DNA of 64,000 nt from Paracyclopina nana (Eukaryota > Arthropoda > Copepoda > Cyclopoida > Cyclopettidae). Below, one piece after another: positions 10,343 through 23,171 of the stretch (the stretch's first letter is position 1; each line of letters starts with the position of its first letter). Position numbers and translations under genes: made by a program. The DNA is taken from assembly GCA_019096065.1 (NCBI GenBank), contig JAGUCH010000001.1:13888001-13952000 (forward strand). Reading direction: 5' to 3'. Below the pieces are notes generated by a model, which saw only the letters and a list, made by a program, of their open reading frames with translations, was not told where the DNA came from and made no database searches.

Positions 10343-13300
10343 ATGATTAAAAGTTCGAAAAGTAACAGTAGTCTAGAGAGCTCAGCCTCTGAAGCAGAGG
10401 AGCATTCGACAAGAATGACCTCAAGATTCGGAGTGCAGTCTGTGGGGCCTCAAAATGACAACGGCCTCAATGTCCCGGAAAACAAAGCTAATATGGCAAG
10501 GAGGAGGTCTTCTGTGTATCCACAATTACTCAATCCTAAGGTATGACTTCGATCCTTTTTAACAATATCAGCAAGTTGATATGCTCTTCAGGCACTGGAG
10601 CGAGGCCTCTCCATCACGGCTACCTTGCAAATTGACAACAGCGAGCCCCACTTGACTTTGAACCATTATTTGACAAAGGAGAAGACGCCGCATGTTGACC
10701 ACTACAGACAATCCATCGTGACAGGTAAGCAGCCTTTTTTTCCAATCTAAACATTGGTCGCAAGGTTGCACATTTTTGCTATAAAATGCATTTTTATGGC
10801 CTTTTATGGCGCACGATTAGCTACATGTATCTGAAAAGGGTTCAAAGATCGCTTTATCTAGGCCAACAATGGCCAACTTAAATTGACCATCGTCTCGGCA
10901 TGCAATAATCCAAGCCGGACAAACGTAGTTGGCGTTTGTGATGAGCATAAAAACTTCAAAGGACGTTAAAAATAATAGCCTTTAAAAGATTGAAATTGCA
11001 TTTTTGGCGTGACACATTTCTTGATGATTAAAGCTTCTAGAATTATGGCATTCTCTCAAGTGAAAATGAGATACCTGATATGCAACTGAAGTATGCTTCT
11101 CACTTACTTGCAGGCAATCAGAAGTTTTTGAGGCCCAGCTTGGATGATTTGCTTGAGGACGCCAAGTACAGGCGGTCAGAATCTGTCCAGCAAGAGGAGC
11201 TGAATAACATCGAGAAAAATGTGGATAGCGACGGAGCCAACAAGATGGGATGGATCAAGGGCGTGTTCATCAAATGCATTCTCAACATTTGGGGCGTCAT
11301 GCTTTTCCTGAGGCTGACTTGGGTCGTTGGCCAAGCCGGCCTCATTGAAGGACTCTGCATTGTCACCCTGGCTAACATCGTTACGGTCATTACAGGCATT
11401 TCAATGTCAGCCGTCTCCACTAATGGTCGAATTAAAGGCGGAGGCATTTACTACATGCTTTCTCGATCACTCGGTATGCAGTACAGAGCATGATGATGTA
11501 TTTGCTGCGTCGTTTCTAATTAATTGCATTAGGTCCTGAATTCGGCGGAGCCATAGGCATCATGATCACGACAGCCAATGCTATCGCATGTGCCATGTAT
11601 GTCATTGGATTTTGTGAATCGCTGCTGGACATGTTGAGGCAGTATGTAGGATTCCAGGGAATTTTCAGCAGCACCGAAAGGCTAAATGACATCCGTCTGA
11701 TTGGGTCGGTCACCATGATTTGCATCCTGATTTTGGCCGTAGTTGGTTTGGAGTGGGTCAATCGGGTCGAGATGGGCTTGCTGGGCCTGCTGCTCATTGC
11801 TCAAATTGACTTTGTCATTGGCTCTTTTATCCCGCCCAACGATGAAGATAAAGCCAACGGATTTGTAGGATACAACTTGACTGTGCTGAAAACCAATTTG
11901 TATTCCGACTACCAATACAACGAGGCAACGGGGAAGAACTGGGACTTCTTCACCGTGTTTGCAGTCTTTTTCCCAGCTGTCACTGGCATTGTGGCAGGGG
12001 CCAACTTTTCAGGCGACCTCAAGGACCCCGCACACGCCATCCCAACTGGAACGCTGTCTGCCATATTTTCCACCTATTTCTCCTACATTTTCTACGTCTG
12101 CCTGGTAGCAGCTTGCACAATAAGGAAAGCCTCAGGAAATATGTACGAAGTTGCCTTCAGCGAGGGACTCCTAAATGAAACTGCTGCACAAGAGTTCAAC
12201 GTGTCTCAAGCTTATTATGACTGCTCGGAGTACGAATGCTTTCCCCTCCTAATTTCCCACCATCAATTTAATCGAATGCTTTCTCTTTTTTCAGCCGCGA
12301 TTGTGGAAAAGGCTCTCAAATTGACCAGCAACTGATGGAAGTAATTGCAGCCTTTGGACCCTTGATTTACGCCGGTTGCTTCGCGGCAACTTTGTCCTCA
12401 GCTATTGCATCTCTGGTCGGGGCTCCGAGAGTTTTTCAAGCTGTGGCCAAAGATAAATTGTTCCCTGGCATTTCCAAGTTTGCGATTGGTCTCGGAAAAG
12501 GCAAGGATCCTTTGTACGGCTATGTCCTCATTTTCTTTGTGGCAATCGTTTGCATTCTCATCGGCCAGTTGGATGTTATTGCCGGACTCCTGTCCAACTT
12601 TTTCGTAGCCTCTTACGGCATGATGAACTTTGCCGTCTTTCATGCCAGCTACACCAACACACCAGGTTGGAGGCCGGGCTTCAAATATTACAGCAAGTGG
12701 CTCAGCCTTTTCGGCACCGTTCTCTGTGTTGCTGTCATGTTCCTCATGGAGTATGCCACCGCCATAGCCACATTCCTCATCATTTCCCTGCTCTACATGT
12801 GGATCAAGGTTCGAAAGCCAGATGCGAATTGGGGGTCGTCAACGCAGTCCAGAGCATTTGTCACTGCACTGCAATCTGTACAAACGCTCAGCAATGTTAG
12901 AGACCACGTGAAAAACTACAGACCCAAAATATTGGTTGTCAGCGGAAATCCGGCCATCAGACCGAGCCTAATTGACTTTAGCAACTTGGTGACCAAAAAG
13001 ATATCTCTACTGGCCTGCCTTAATGTGATAAAGAATAAGCAATTGTCAAGGAAGAGCAGAGATGCAATTAAAGCTGATGGAGACCGCTGGCTCGATATGA
13101 ACGGAGTGAAAGCCTTTTATGGAGTTACCACTAGCAACAGCTTGAGCGAGGGAACCAGAACAGCTCTTGAACTTATCGGCCTTGGAAAGTTGAGCCCAAA
13201 CATGGTTCTGCTCGGATTCATGGTAGATATAGTATCTCTTTGAAATCAAAAACCCAATTAACAATCAATTATTCAGGACAAGTGGGACGGTGAGGACGTC

Positions 13301-14270
13301 GATGTTCAAGACTACTATGACACGCTCATAGTAGCATTCGACTTTAACAAATCAGTGGCAGTACTAAGACTAAACGGAGGCCTAGATTTGTCAGAAATCA
13401 TAGATCCTATTGCCTTTTCCTCCGATACTTCCATCTTGGGGAAATCACTCGATGCCCACATTTCCATCGATTCCGGATTAGATGGAGATAACGATAGAAC
13501 CTACACCACTCGTCCAGGACCAACGGACACGGTAAATAATCGTACCTTAAATAAATTTCAAAGACTTCTACCATTTCAATAATTAGATAACGACCCCGAT
13601 GGAGAATCCGGAGAGAATCCTGTCAAAGACTGTTTGGTCGAAAAAGAGCCTTTTCTCCAAGATGAGCAAGAAGGATGAGCACATCATCGACGATGACATC
13701 ATTGAGAGAGCTCGAGTGTTCCGCACCAAGACCCCGGTTCCAGGAACGATCGACATTTATTGGCTGTATGACGATGGAGGCCTGACTCTTCTCCTCCCTT
13801 TTATCTTGACGAACCGAGCGTTGTATAAGAAGAGCCAGCTAAGGATCTTTTTTTTGAGCAACAAAATCGAAAATCTGGATGAGGAATCTCGCAACATGGC
13901 CGAGTTGATGGCCAAGTTTAGGATTGATTGCAAGGATATCATTATCATTTCTGACGCCACTCAAGTCCCGTCTAAGACGACAAGGGACGACTTTGTGAAC
14001 ATGGTGAAAAACCGAGTTGGGGACAAGCTTGATGCCGGAATTCTGAAGCAGTATTCCGAGAAGATCAACTTCAGCCTCCGCATAGCTGAGGTGGTGAACG
14101 AAAATTCGAGAGAAGCAGCCAGCATGGTGGTGATGACGTTGCCCATTCCTAAACGCGACGGCATGCCACCGTACCTCTATTTGTCTCTTCTGGATTTCAC
14201 ATCCAGACTGATGCCACCGTTTCTGTTCATCCGTGGAAACCAAGAATCCGTCTTGACATTCTACTCATAA
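10343..14270 (+). CDS. Na-K-Cl cotransporter-like protein (SLC12 family, NKCC/NCC branch)
   Basis: Seven coding exons: 10343-10540, 10592-10724, 11114-11473, 11533-12229, 12295-13222, 13277-13531, 13587-14270. They sum to 3255 nt, 1084 aa, with all phases consistent. The protein carries Cl- with Na+ and/or K+ across the plasma membrane. The cytoplasmic N-terminus has RFGV at 28-31, fitting the RFx[V/I] docking site for SPAK/OSR1 (Fray) kinases, and the family's VDHYR at 101-105. The transport core begins at about residue 156 with GWIKGVFIKCILNIWGVMLF and includes GGGIYYMLSRSLGPEFGGAIG-type sequence and GANFSGDLKDPAHAIPTGTL. A loop with N-x-S/T sites and two cysteines matches the glycosylated extracellular loop. 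The C-terminus VLTFYS is typical of NKCC/NCC and unlike KCC. The ATG at 10343 is the first in frame after the TATA box. NKCC versus NCC ion selectivity cannot be told. Confidence 0.93.
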
Positions 14271-14381
14271 ACGTATCTGAATTTGTTAGCAACATTTCAC
14301 GGAATAGAGTCCCCGTGTTGAAAGTTGCGCTCGTTGTAAAGTGCCCACATTTTGTGTATTATAGCGCTAATATAGTAAAAG

Positions 14382-14387
14382 AATAAA
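14382..14387 (+). terminator. Poly(A) signal of the SLC12 gene
   Basis: AATAAA lies 112 bases after the cotransporter stop codon in AT-rich sequence, the only canonical signal close by. Confidence 0.55.
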
Positions 14388-14399
14388 AAATATCCGCCT

Positions 14400-15190
14400 A
14401 CCTTGCATGACGAGGTCGAAAATAAGCTTTCTGTCTAGTGTTCCAAGTCCACTAGACCATTTCACCATAATCACTCGTTAATTCTTGCTTCTCGAGCACC
14501 ATTTTATTGATACAAATTACAAACTAACAACTGAGAAGCCACATTCTTCGTGCTTACTCAGTATTCAGTAAAGTCAGCCGTAGCAACAACGTTGCAGCAG
14601 CAACGCGATCTCAGAAAATACCGGATCACACCTGTTCATTTCGCAAGAAAAAGTAATGTTAGCAAATATTTTGTATTCTTAGTGGCAAATATCACCGACT
14701 CGACACTTTCCGCAGAGAATCTTAAAAAAGTTGTAGAATTAAGGTTTTTAAAGTTACCGCCATGCGCTCGTTATTGCGCTAAGTCAAAAGAAGTTTAAAC
14801 CCATTTACTCGAGATCTTTTTTTAATAATGCTCTAAACATTCCACTTTCTCTGCTCTGCTACGTACTTATTTTTTGGAAAACATTCTCTCACTTTCAAGT
14901 GTACTAGTAGGAAGGTATGAGCGCAATCCAAAAAAGAGTCAAACACAAATTGAATAGTATTTTTTCGATAACGGCCCAATAAATCGACAGCTGAGCTTCG
15001 GCAAAGACTTTTAGACTGCAACCAAAATTATTTTCACGAGTTTTTCTCTGATTTTCTCGGCCTCGGAACTTTCTTACTCTCAAGCTCACTTTGATACGAA
15101 GCAAAACGGGGAAGCAGGCACACAAAAGACTCAGCGGAAACGACGCGACTTTTTTACACACTCCATTTTCCCGTCATTTTCTCTCAATCC
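14400..15190. other. Intergenic region and TIA-1-like promoter
   Basis: No gene is visible. The proximal part before 15190 should hold the promoter and 5' UTR of the TIA-1-like gene; no clear TATA box was seen. Longer antisense frames here, and over the first TIA-1 exons, are shadows. Confidence 0.4.
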
Positions 15191-15254
15191 GTGAGTTCCG
15201 GTTTTTTCCGAATTCGGTAGGAAAATTTTCAGCTCTCTCCCATTTCAGATCAAG

Positions 15255-16572
15255 ATGGACAGTGATGGCACAAAAACCCTGTATGTGGGTAATCTGGATC
15301 ACAGCGTTACCGAAGAGCTCATTTTGGCTCTCTTTGGCCAAATCGGGCCTGTCAAAGGGTGCAAAATCATTCGGGAGCCGGGAGGCGGCGATCCGTATTG
15401 CTTTGTCGAATTCACTCATCACACGGCGGCTTCGGCGGCCTTGACAGCTATGAACCGGCGAAATTGCCTCGGAAAAGAGATGAAAGTGAGTAGCCAGGTC
15501 CTTTGCCTGCCAATGGAAGTCTTGCAACCCTCCACTTCTAGGTGAACTGGGCCACAAGTTCGAGCGGGGCGGGGCAGCATGGCAAAGTGGACACTTCGCA
15601 GCATCACCATATTTTCGTGGGGGATTTGAGCCCCGAAATCGAGACGGAGACCTTGCGAACTGCATTTGCACCATTTGGCGAGATCAGTGACTGCCGTGTA
15701 GTCAAAGATATGGTGACGGGCAAGTCCAAAGGCTACGGATTTGTCTCTTTCGTGCGGAAAAAGGATGCCAGCACTGCCATCGAACAAATGAATGGCCAGT
15801 GGTTGGGCTCCAGGTAAATGTCAAATAACCAAAGAATTGCGAGGACTGCAACTATCCAGTTTCAGGTCAATAAGAACGAATTGGGCTACCAGGAAACCAG
15901 CTGCGCCCGGGTCCAACTCGTCCGCCTTTGGCAACGATGACGGGGGCTACGCTCGGGCCAGCGGTGGCGGGGGCAACTCTTCGGGTGGGTCGGCCCCGAG
16001 CAGTGGCGGCGGGGGCAAGGTCCTCAACTACGAAGATGTTTTCCAGCAAGCCTCTCCTATGAACTTTACTGTGTACTGTGGTGGCATTTCCGATTCGGAC
16101 GAGAACACCATCAGGGCGGCCTTTTCGCCTTACGGCCGCATTATGGAAATTCGCTACTTCCGGGATAAAGGCTACGCATTCGTTCGGTATGCACTCAATC
16201 TACTTTTTTGGATTATGATTTGAATTGGCCTCGCTTTTCAGGTACGATAATAAGGAAAGCGCCTGCTCGGCTATTGTTGCGGTGAACTGCACGGAAATCG
16301 GGGGCCAACCTGTCAAGTGCTCTTGGGGCAAAGAAAACCCCTCTTTGGGCGGTGGGGTGACGAGTATGGAGTACATGCGTCACGATATGGGCCCTCCACA
16401 TCCGCACTACGATCAACAGCAGATGTACTACCAGCAGCCTCAACAATATTACTACGACTCTCAGCAGTACCATATGATGCAACCTCAGTACTACGGCAAT
16501 TACGGAGGGTACGGGAACCATCCCGGAGGCGGCGGTGGCGGCGGCGGTGGTGGTGGGCGAAACCACTACTAA
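15255..16572 (+). CDS. TIA1: TIA-1/TIAR (Rox8-like) three-RRM RNA-binding protein
   Basis: Four coding exons: 15255-15485, 15542-15813, 15866-16186, 16242-16572; 1155 nt, 384 aa, near the 386 aa of human TIA-1. RRM1 (about 8-80) has RNP2 LYVGNL and RNP1-like [11 protein letters not shown]2 (about 100-175) has IFVGDL and KGYGFVSF, followed by the family hallmark [15 protein letters not shown]3 (about 235-305) has FTVYCGG and KGYAFVRY and ends with VKCSWGKE. Between RRM2 and RRM3 is a Gly/Ser-rich insert (about 183-218), and the tail is rich in Gln, Tyr and Met with a Gly run, a prion-like domain as in stress-granule proteins. Known role: U-rich intron binding in splice-site choice and translational silencing. 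A 58-base 5' UTR intron is likely (15191-15248, GTGAGT...CAG). GTAAGT follows the stop codon directly, so a 3' UTR intron is possible. Confidence 0.95.
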
Positions 16573-16630
16573 GTAAGTGCTCATATGTTGTGTTGTCTGA
16601 TCATGAAAGATTATGCTATAATGTGGATTA

Positions 16631-16653
16631 TTTTATCAATAAAATTGATAAAA
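16631..16653. terminator. Palindrome with poly(A) signal between convergent genes
   Basis: TTTTATCAAT and ATTGATAAAA form a perfect 10-bp inverted repeat around three A residues. AATAAA (16638-16643) is built into it for the + strand TIA-1-like gene, 66 bases after its stop. The minus-strand GMC gene stops at 16681, so the same short element probably serves 3' end formation for both. The minus strand carries only variant hexamers such as GATAAA. Confidence 0.55.
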
Positions 16654-16680
16654 ATCCGGCTGCCCTACGTAACGTAGCAA

Positions 16681-19600
16681 TTATGGCTGGGTCGTGGCTT
16701 TAATGATGTCTGAAGCCTTCTCGGCCATCATAACAATGGGAATATTAATGTTGCCGCTGGGAATTTCGGGAATGATCGAACCGTCAACAACTCTTAAATT
16801 GGCAACTCCGTGAACCTTCAAAGTTGAGAAATCCACCACAGCCATTGGGTCGTAGATGGGCCCCATTTTGCAAGTTCCAATTGGATGATGATCCGTCGTC
16901 GTCATGCTCTTCACATAGCATTTCCAATACTCATCCGACTCAAAAACAAGATGATTGCAGAGTGGAAACGGCTTGGCATAAAATTCCGCTCCGAAGGCTT
17001 TGAAAGGTGGAGAGTCGCCTATTTTCCGCACGATTCGAATGCCTAAAGGAGGAATAATTTATGATAATCGTCGCGTATGTAGAGAGCGGCCATCATTATG
17101 CTATTACCCTCAATCAGCAGTTGTATGTCGTCTGGATGAGATAAGTAATTGGGCTCAATCCTCGGGTAATCATTCGGATCAGTTGACCTTAAGCTGATTT
17201 TGCCCCTGGATTTGGGTCTGCTCAATACGGGATACATGGAAAAGCCCTCTTGAAATGAGTTCTCCAGAAAATACTCGTCGTAAACCTGCCTCGTTCAAAT
17301 GATGATATTATGCTACATCTTTCATCTTTTTCTTCGCATAATGATCCTCACCTTCGTGTTAATCCTGAGAAAGTTTTTGTAGAGCGTGCCTCCATCGAAG
17401 CCCGGATGCGAGGCTATGAAGGTGATCTGAATGTCGGGCCAGGACTCATTAGCGAATTTCGTTGCCACGAACGCGTTGGCTTCCACCCCAATCGGGGCTG
17501 ACAGTGGCCCTAATGATGGGTACATCATGCTTAACAAAAGAAGGAGAAAAATCGAGTGGAGGCCTCTCGATTTTTCAAATTCGTCCTCGTCCGCCATTGA
17601 GAAAAGTTACCTGTGCGTGATAATTTCCAGTTGAGATAAGTTCTTGGATCCACGGTGTACAGGAATGGATTGTAGGCATTTCCCGTGCCTTTTGTGGTCC
17701 ATGTGAGGCCGTAGGATGCGACATGATCCTGCAGATTGCGTCCAACTCCAGGCAAGTGATGGAGGACGGGAATGCCCAATTGCTCAAGTTGATCCTTATC
17801 ACCGATCCCGGAGAGCAGGAGTAATTGCGCTGAGCCGATTGTTCCCCCGCACAAAATCACCTCTTTGGAGGCTTTCACCTAATAAAATCAAGTGCGCTCA
17901 CAAAAGAAGGCGAAATCATCCAATTTGCTACTTGACAACTCCACCTAATGAAGGTCAAGCCAATTACCTGCAAATGGGGCTTCCCACCCGGCATAAACTA
18001 TCTTCGGTTGCCTTCTCGAATTCTACTATACTGTACTTGGGCTAATTCAAGTTGCTAATAAATTATATTTTTTGTATTTATATGACTTAACTTAGAGGTC
18101 TTTCTTCATTTGGAGCACTATTAGACGTTTTGGCTAAATTCAATAAAGTTGAACAAGTCACCTTTTATTAAAGCCAAAAATGAAATCTCAGTTCCTCAGA
18201 AATTCCTCAGAAATTCAAAATTCAAATTTAAAAATCGGAGGCCTACTACTAACACGGTATTTACAAAGAACCTCCTAAAGCTAAAAATAATCAAATAAGT
18301 TTACCTTTTTTTCGGTAGTCAACAAAGAAATGAGATTCCCAAAGGTTACCGCTTGCATATGTTGACTGTGCAAGAAAAAATTGATGATCTTGGACAGATT
18401 GTTTGACCGCCCTCTCGTTATTTTTTTTTACAAAGCACACACAATAGTCTTGGTATAGGAATCAAGATCAAATTTCGTAATACCTGCATAACAGAGTATC
18501 CTCCATTTTGTGTCAATTCCACGCCGACAGCTCGGCTGTGGTTATCATCATCAAAAATGATCTTCCTCACATGTGTGTAGAGAGCCACATTCAAATTTTC
18601 CCGCCTCCGCGCGGCCGGCCTCAAATAGCCGTCAGCTGTTGTCCACCGTAGCCCGTCCTTTATGGTGAAGAGATAAGGTGAAAATCCTATCTGTCCTTCC
18701 GGGCCATTGGGATCTCTCCTTGGGTAGCCAAGAAAGTCACCAGCAGCTAGAAATGCTTCCAGCAGCCACGTGGAATGTCGAGCTGGCTCCACAGAAATGG
18801 GGCCTCCGTTGCCATGATGATTTGCTGCAAGAATGAAATGCATTTTATTCTGGTTCATCAGCGTGTTGTGCTGATCAAATTGAGGGGCTTCTTTCAAGTC
18901 GCAATTACTCTTTGCATCGAGCTAAAAGCCTTGGAAGCCTTTATTGAATTTATCGTCAGCTGCTCAAATTCAATTTCAATCTCGCGAAGCACACATGCAG
19001 TAGCAGCATATTAGCTAGGAATTACTGAAGTAATGGAAAAAGTTTGGCAGAATCATTCTTCACCTCTTGCCAGTCCTGGACTTTTCATGTCCTCCAGCCT
19101 CTTAAAGTAGGGCAAGACATCCTCGTAAGACCATCCCAGGTTTCCCTGAGCAGCCCAGTTGTCATAGTCTTTGGGGTTGCCTCGCATGTAAATCATGGTA
19201 TTTATGGCCCCTGTGCCACCAATAACTTTGCCTCGCCACCACCATGACCTCTACAAATCCAGTCAAAATATAATAAGCTCTTTGATTATCAAGAGTGTTT
19301 TCAGGGCTGCGTACACGCAGCCTTTTTAAAGCTGATACATAGATTACACGCGGTCAGCCCCAAATAAGCATGACATTCTCACTTGTTGCTCGAAAGCCCA
19401 CATGGCGTCGGTTTGAGGCTCTGTGACATATTTCCAATCATGAGGAGAGTTAGTGAGCCATAAATGGAACCAAGGGACTTTGACCTTGGAAGACTGCTCC
19501 CCTCCTGCTTCCAATAAAAGGATCTTCCAGTTTGCAACTTCGGAGAGTCGCGCAGCTAACACAGATCCCGCTGTGCCGCCACCCACTGAAACAACCAAAT

Positions 19601-19946
19601 TTCTGAGACATTTTGAAAAGCAAACAAAAGCTAAAGTTTAGATCTGGTGTGTAAACAGGGAGCTTTTTTGCCATCCGGCTTTGGAAAATTGACAACAGCG
19701 TTGCACTGTCGAATTTCAGGCATGCGAGCTGCCAATCATTTTAAGGCCATATATGTGCATTGTACTTGATGTGCATTTTCTTATTTAGGGATCAGGCTTA
19801 CCGATGATAAAGTCGTAGACTGTATTGTCAATGCCCGCTCGTCTGCCCACATTTTCAATATCTGACCATAAAATCATGTCGACCATAATCCAGGCTGCAA
19901 ACAAATTAGTGGCTGCTGACCACAAAAGCCTCTTAAGGAAGATCAT
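16681..19946 (-). CDS. GMC-family FAD oxidoreductase (glucose dehydrogenase-like)
   Basis: Eight exons on the minus strand (high to low): 19946-19802, 19585-19383, 19250-19064, 18824-18484, 17878-17611, 17509-17352, 17285-17108, 17042-16681. They sum to 1842 nt, 613 aa, a normal length, with all phases consistent. A hydrophobic N-terminus precedes the FAD-binding Rossmann motif VGGGTAGS (about 49-56), and the ADP-ribose contact LLLEAGG follows. The GMC signatures [19 protein letters not shown] and [15 protein letters not shown] are both present, with [12 protein letters not shown] between domains. The active-site segment [10 protein letters not shown] (catalytic His546) and [15 protein letters not shown] near the C-terminus complete the family. 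Such enzymes oxidise sugars, alcohols or ecdysone-like substrates; in arthropods they form large clusters used in cuticle work, immunity and hormone metabolism. The substrate cannot be predicted. A splice acceptor just before the ATG suggests an upstream 5' UTR exon. Confidence 0.94.
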
Positions 19947-22818
19947 CCTTGCTGGTGGAAATTCATGGCACGACTGTGGCACACTCAATAATTGGTTGCA
20001 GACACAACACCCCGATGTTTACCAAATTCAAAAATCATTAGCCAGGGTCAATAAAATCTAATTCCCTTCTTCGAGTTGCAGAACCTGGCCAGGTTTTCCC
20101 TTTACAGAATAACAGAGTCATTTTCGGGTAACTTTTTTCTATTTGATTGATTATGGATGAGATAAAAATATAGAAATTATACAACTTATGGCTTATTATC
20201 TGTAAGTTGAAGAATAAACATATTTTATTCCTTTTTTTGCCAACTTGCTTGTAGATAGTATTATGTCGAAAAATATCGATCAAGGGACATAATCCCGAAA
20301 AGATGTAAGCTGTCATGCTCTTTTAAAGCTCATCTCTGGAAAAGTTGAAATACTTTCGTATACTGCAGCAATGGAAAAAAGACGAAGAAGAAAGAGAGGA
20401 AACATGCAAATTCCTCCGAAGCCCTTTTTGGCAATATACTCGATATACAGGAGGTTATGGCAGTCCATCGCATTGTGAGCCTTTGTTCTAACCCAAGCGC
20501 GTATAGATTGTTGCAACTGCAAGTGAATTATTCACTTTAATATTGGTAAAAGCTATTTAATTGACACCTTTTAGGTCTCCTATTGCGGGCAAGCAGTGGG
20601 GGGTTTCCACAAATACAGCCATAAAATCGATATCCCAATAGCCAACAATGACTCTCTTTGGCGTAATGAATCAATGGCCAATCATCGCACATCCACTGAT
20701 TGAGTAGGCATCCAAATTACGTTTGTTGAGCAAAGCATATCTCGTAGAATAAAGGACACGGAAATCGAGCGGTGCGAGATTCGATTACCCCATCAACAAG
20801 TTTATACCCTAATCAATCACTATGAAATGAGAGAAAAGTTTGAGCTGCGCCGTAATTAGGGCCTAACCAACTTTCCTGGCAAAAAAATGACCAACAGCAA
20901 CAACAAAGGCAGTCTAAATCTGGATACCTCATTAAAGCTGCGAGCATAATCAAGCCTCGGAAATATGAGCTAATAGCTCGTTTCCCACAACCTTAGCATA
21001 ACAACGCATCTGCCAATGAAAACGACTTTCAACGCATATTTGTTACCGAATTGTAATGCTACTCTTTTTGGGTAAAAAGAGAAAGATTAATTTGCTCTAA
21101 AAGCAAGCTGATGCCCATTCTTGACTTTTTGCATTCAAGGCACATCCTGGCTCACGGGATTTAATTTCCGACTATTATTAAAAACAGCAGAATGGCATTA
21201 TCTCGGAACAGTAGACAATAATGCGTGAATTATGCGCTATGAGAACATTGCGAGTTGGTGGCATATGTCATTTTTTAATCTCTTCAGATCATGATGGCTT
21301 TTTTGCTGTTGTTCTTCCTTAAAGCTTTCTCCAACTCTTCTTCTTTCCTCCTTTGTTTTCCTCAGTCAGATAGACAGGAGCAACAACAGCAGCAAAATTT
21401 GATATGCAAATCAGGCTTGGAGGGCAATCCTTTTGTTGGTTAGTCACCTTAAAACAAAACCACTTCAACGCGAGGAAATGCGAGGCTTACGCGGGATTTT
21501 TGCTGGTAGATCAATATTTTGCCCAAACTTGCTGAAGACTTTGGCGGTCACAAGGAATTCCTCCAAGTTTTCTTAGGTCTCTTGCTCGTCGTTGAGCACG
21601 GCTTCAATTCACTTAGCAATTCTTTGATATGCAAAAATGAGATGGTCTGCAAACAAGGCCACCAGTTAGTGCCAGTACTTGTGGTAAAACTTGGGCCTTA
21701 ATTTAACTACTCAGGAAACTTTTGAAATCATCCTCTTTCTCTTCTTTGTTTAACGGTCACGAGACGGAGAAAAATATGGTGGCTCCTTTTTCATGTTAAG
21801 AGGCCAGGTTCGCAAACTTGATCTGGCCACAAATACCTCTTATTGCTACTCTTTGGCAGCAATGTACTTCTGCTGAAAATAAGTGGCTCTCAGACAGGCA
21901 ACAATTGGCAGAAGCCGTAAAAAAACAAAGAACTTCGTTAAAAGCCTCCCCATTGTATTGTAAAGCCTACTACAGTTCATTGTAAAGGCTCTAGATTGGC
22001 ACTGTTTGGTGACAATATTTTTTCCCAATAAAAAAATATGACGGTTCCTTTATTGAAAAGCTGCTTACCATTAATAATAACGTGCGTGTGTTGAGGTGCG
22101 CGCGTGCCACTTGCTTAAAAACGCGAAAATTGAATCTCTGCATGAAATCAATTAGGAGCTCAAAGAGGTGAGCTTTGCATTCTGGAATGGAGGGATCAGA
22201 CTTGGGTTTTCTTCTTCCACCCACAAAAAAACTTTTCTTCTTTGCTCCGCTGGGTGCTAAGAGGTCTTTTGACTAAAGTTTGATTTTTGCCCAAAAAACT
22301 TCATGCGTTTAAGAAATGGCTTCGCTATGGAAAAACACAGCCGTGCATTTGAAATAGAAGGAAAAGCCATCAGAAGCACTATCTTGTAATACAACAAATC
22401 TTGGATGAGCACAAATGTACGTATGTGAGTGTTCTGTCTGTTTTCGAGCAATTTGTGAAATATGGGCTCTCTTGGTCGTACACAAATTGTTTGAAATGTA
22501 CTGCGTACTTCCTGTGTCTTATCCATCTATTTACATAGTAGTAGAAGCTTGCCTAGATTCCTGTGTCATAAAACAAATACCTCCATGATACATTCACATG
22601 AAGAGTTGTAGTTGGCATGCTTGTGCGGCTTAGAAAATCTATTTGTGCCAACTGAATTCTGCTTTTCCCTTCATAATCGTAGGTACATTAACGTGATTTT
22701 TCCTCAGCTGATTAGTCTGATAGATGAACTTGGCTTCTTATTTTTTGGCACAACACAAGTGTTTCTAAAGACTTCAGCAGTCCTTTGAAAGCAGAGCAGT
22801 GTAGCCCAAACTAAACAG
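19947..22818. other. Intergenic region before the long peptidase gene
   Basis: AT-rich DNA with no recognisable coding exon. The first part should contain the 5' UTR exon and promoter of the minus-strand GMC gene. Small open frames (for example 20038-20522, 21991-22224 and 22257-22526 on the minus strand) show no similarity or exon structure. Confidence 0.4.
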
Positions 22819-22960
22819 CAGCAGCAGTAGCAGCAGCAGCTCCTCGTGCACTAATAGTTTTGACTTTCACATCAGACTTACTTCACCAACAACAAACAAG
22901 GCTCAACTTTAACTTTCAAAGTGTTGCCGATTGTGAGCCAACCTTCCGATCCGTCGCCAG
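22819..22960 (+). other. Probable non-coding 5' UTR exon with (CAG)n run
   Basis: A CAGCAGCAGCAGTAGCAGCAG-like run at 22819-22842 is followed by a consensus donor (CGCCAG then GTAAGA) ending the exon at 22960. The matching acceptor is a pyrimidine-rich tract ending CATAG at 23171, three bases before the ATG of the next exon. The 5' end of the exon is not determined. Confidence 0.4.
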
Positions 22961-23171
22961 GTAAGACACTGGAAAAAGGTGCAATTTAATGCTACACAAC
23001 AAAGTAGTGGAAGATGGATTGTGACATCAATGATTGAGGACATGTCAGCTGGAACAGATTAGAAACTCAGAGTTGTTGTTTTTGCAGAAGAGAGCAACTG
23101 CAAGCTTTTTTAATCAACGATTTAGTGAACCTAATATACGGTCTGTGTTTTTTTCCCCTTCCCAAACATAG

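Noticed and set aside
13587-13680. Possible alternative frame in the last cotransporter exon
   Set aside because: A second frame is open for about 30 codons but then stops, while the proposed frame continues to the conserved VLTFYS end.
15174-15674. 166-codon antisense frame over the first TIA-1 exons
   Set aside because: It is the complement of well supported RRM exons.
17509-17535. Upstream acceptor (GTTAAG near 17530) for GMC exon 6
   Set aside because: Using it gives an immediate stop in the needed phase; the acceptor CATTAG at 17510 yields [12 protein letters not shown], the expected family sequence.
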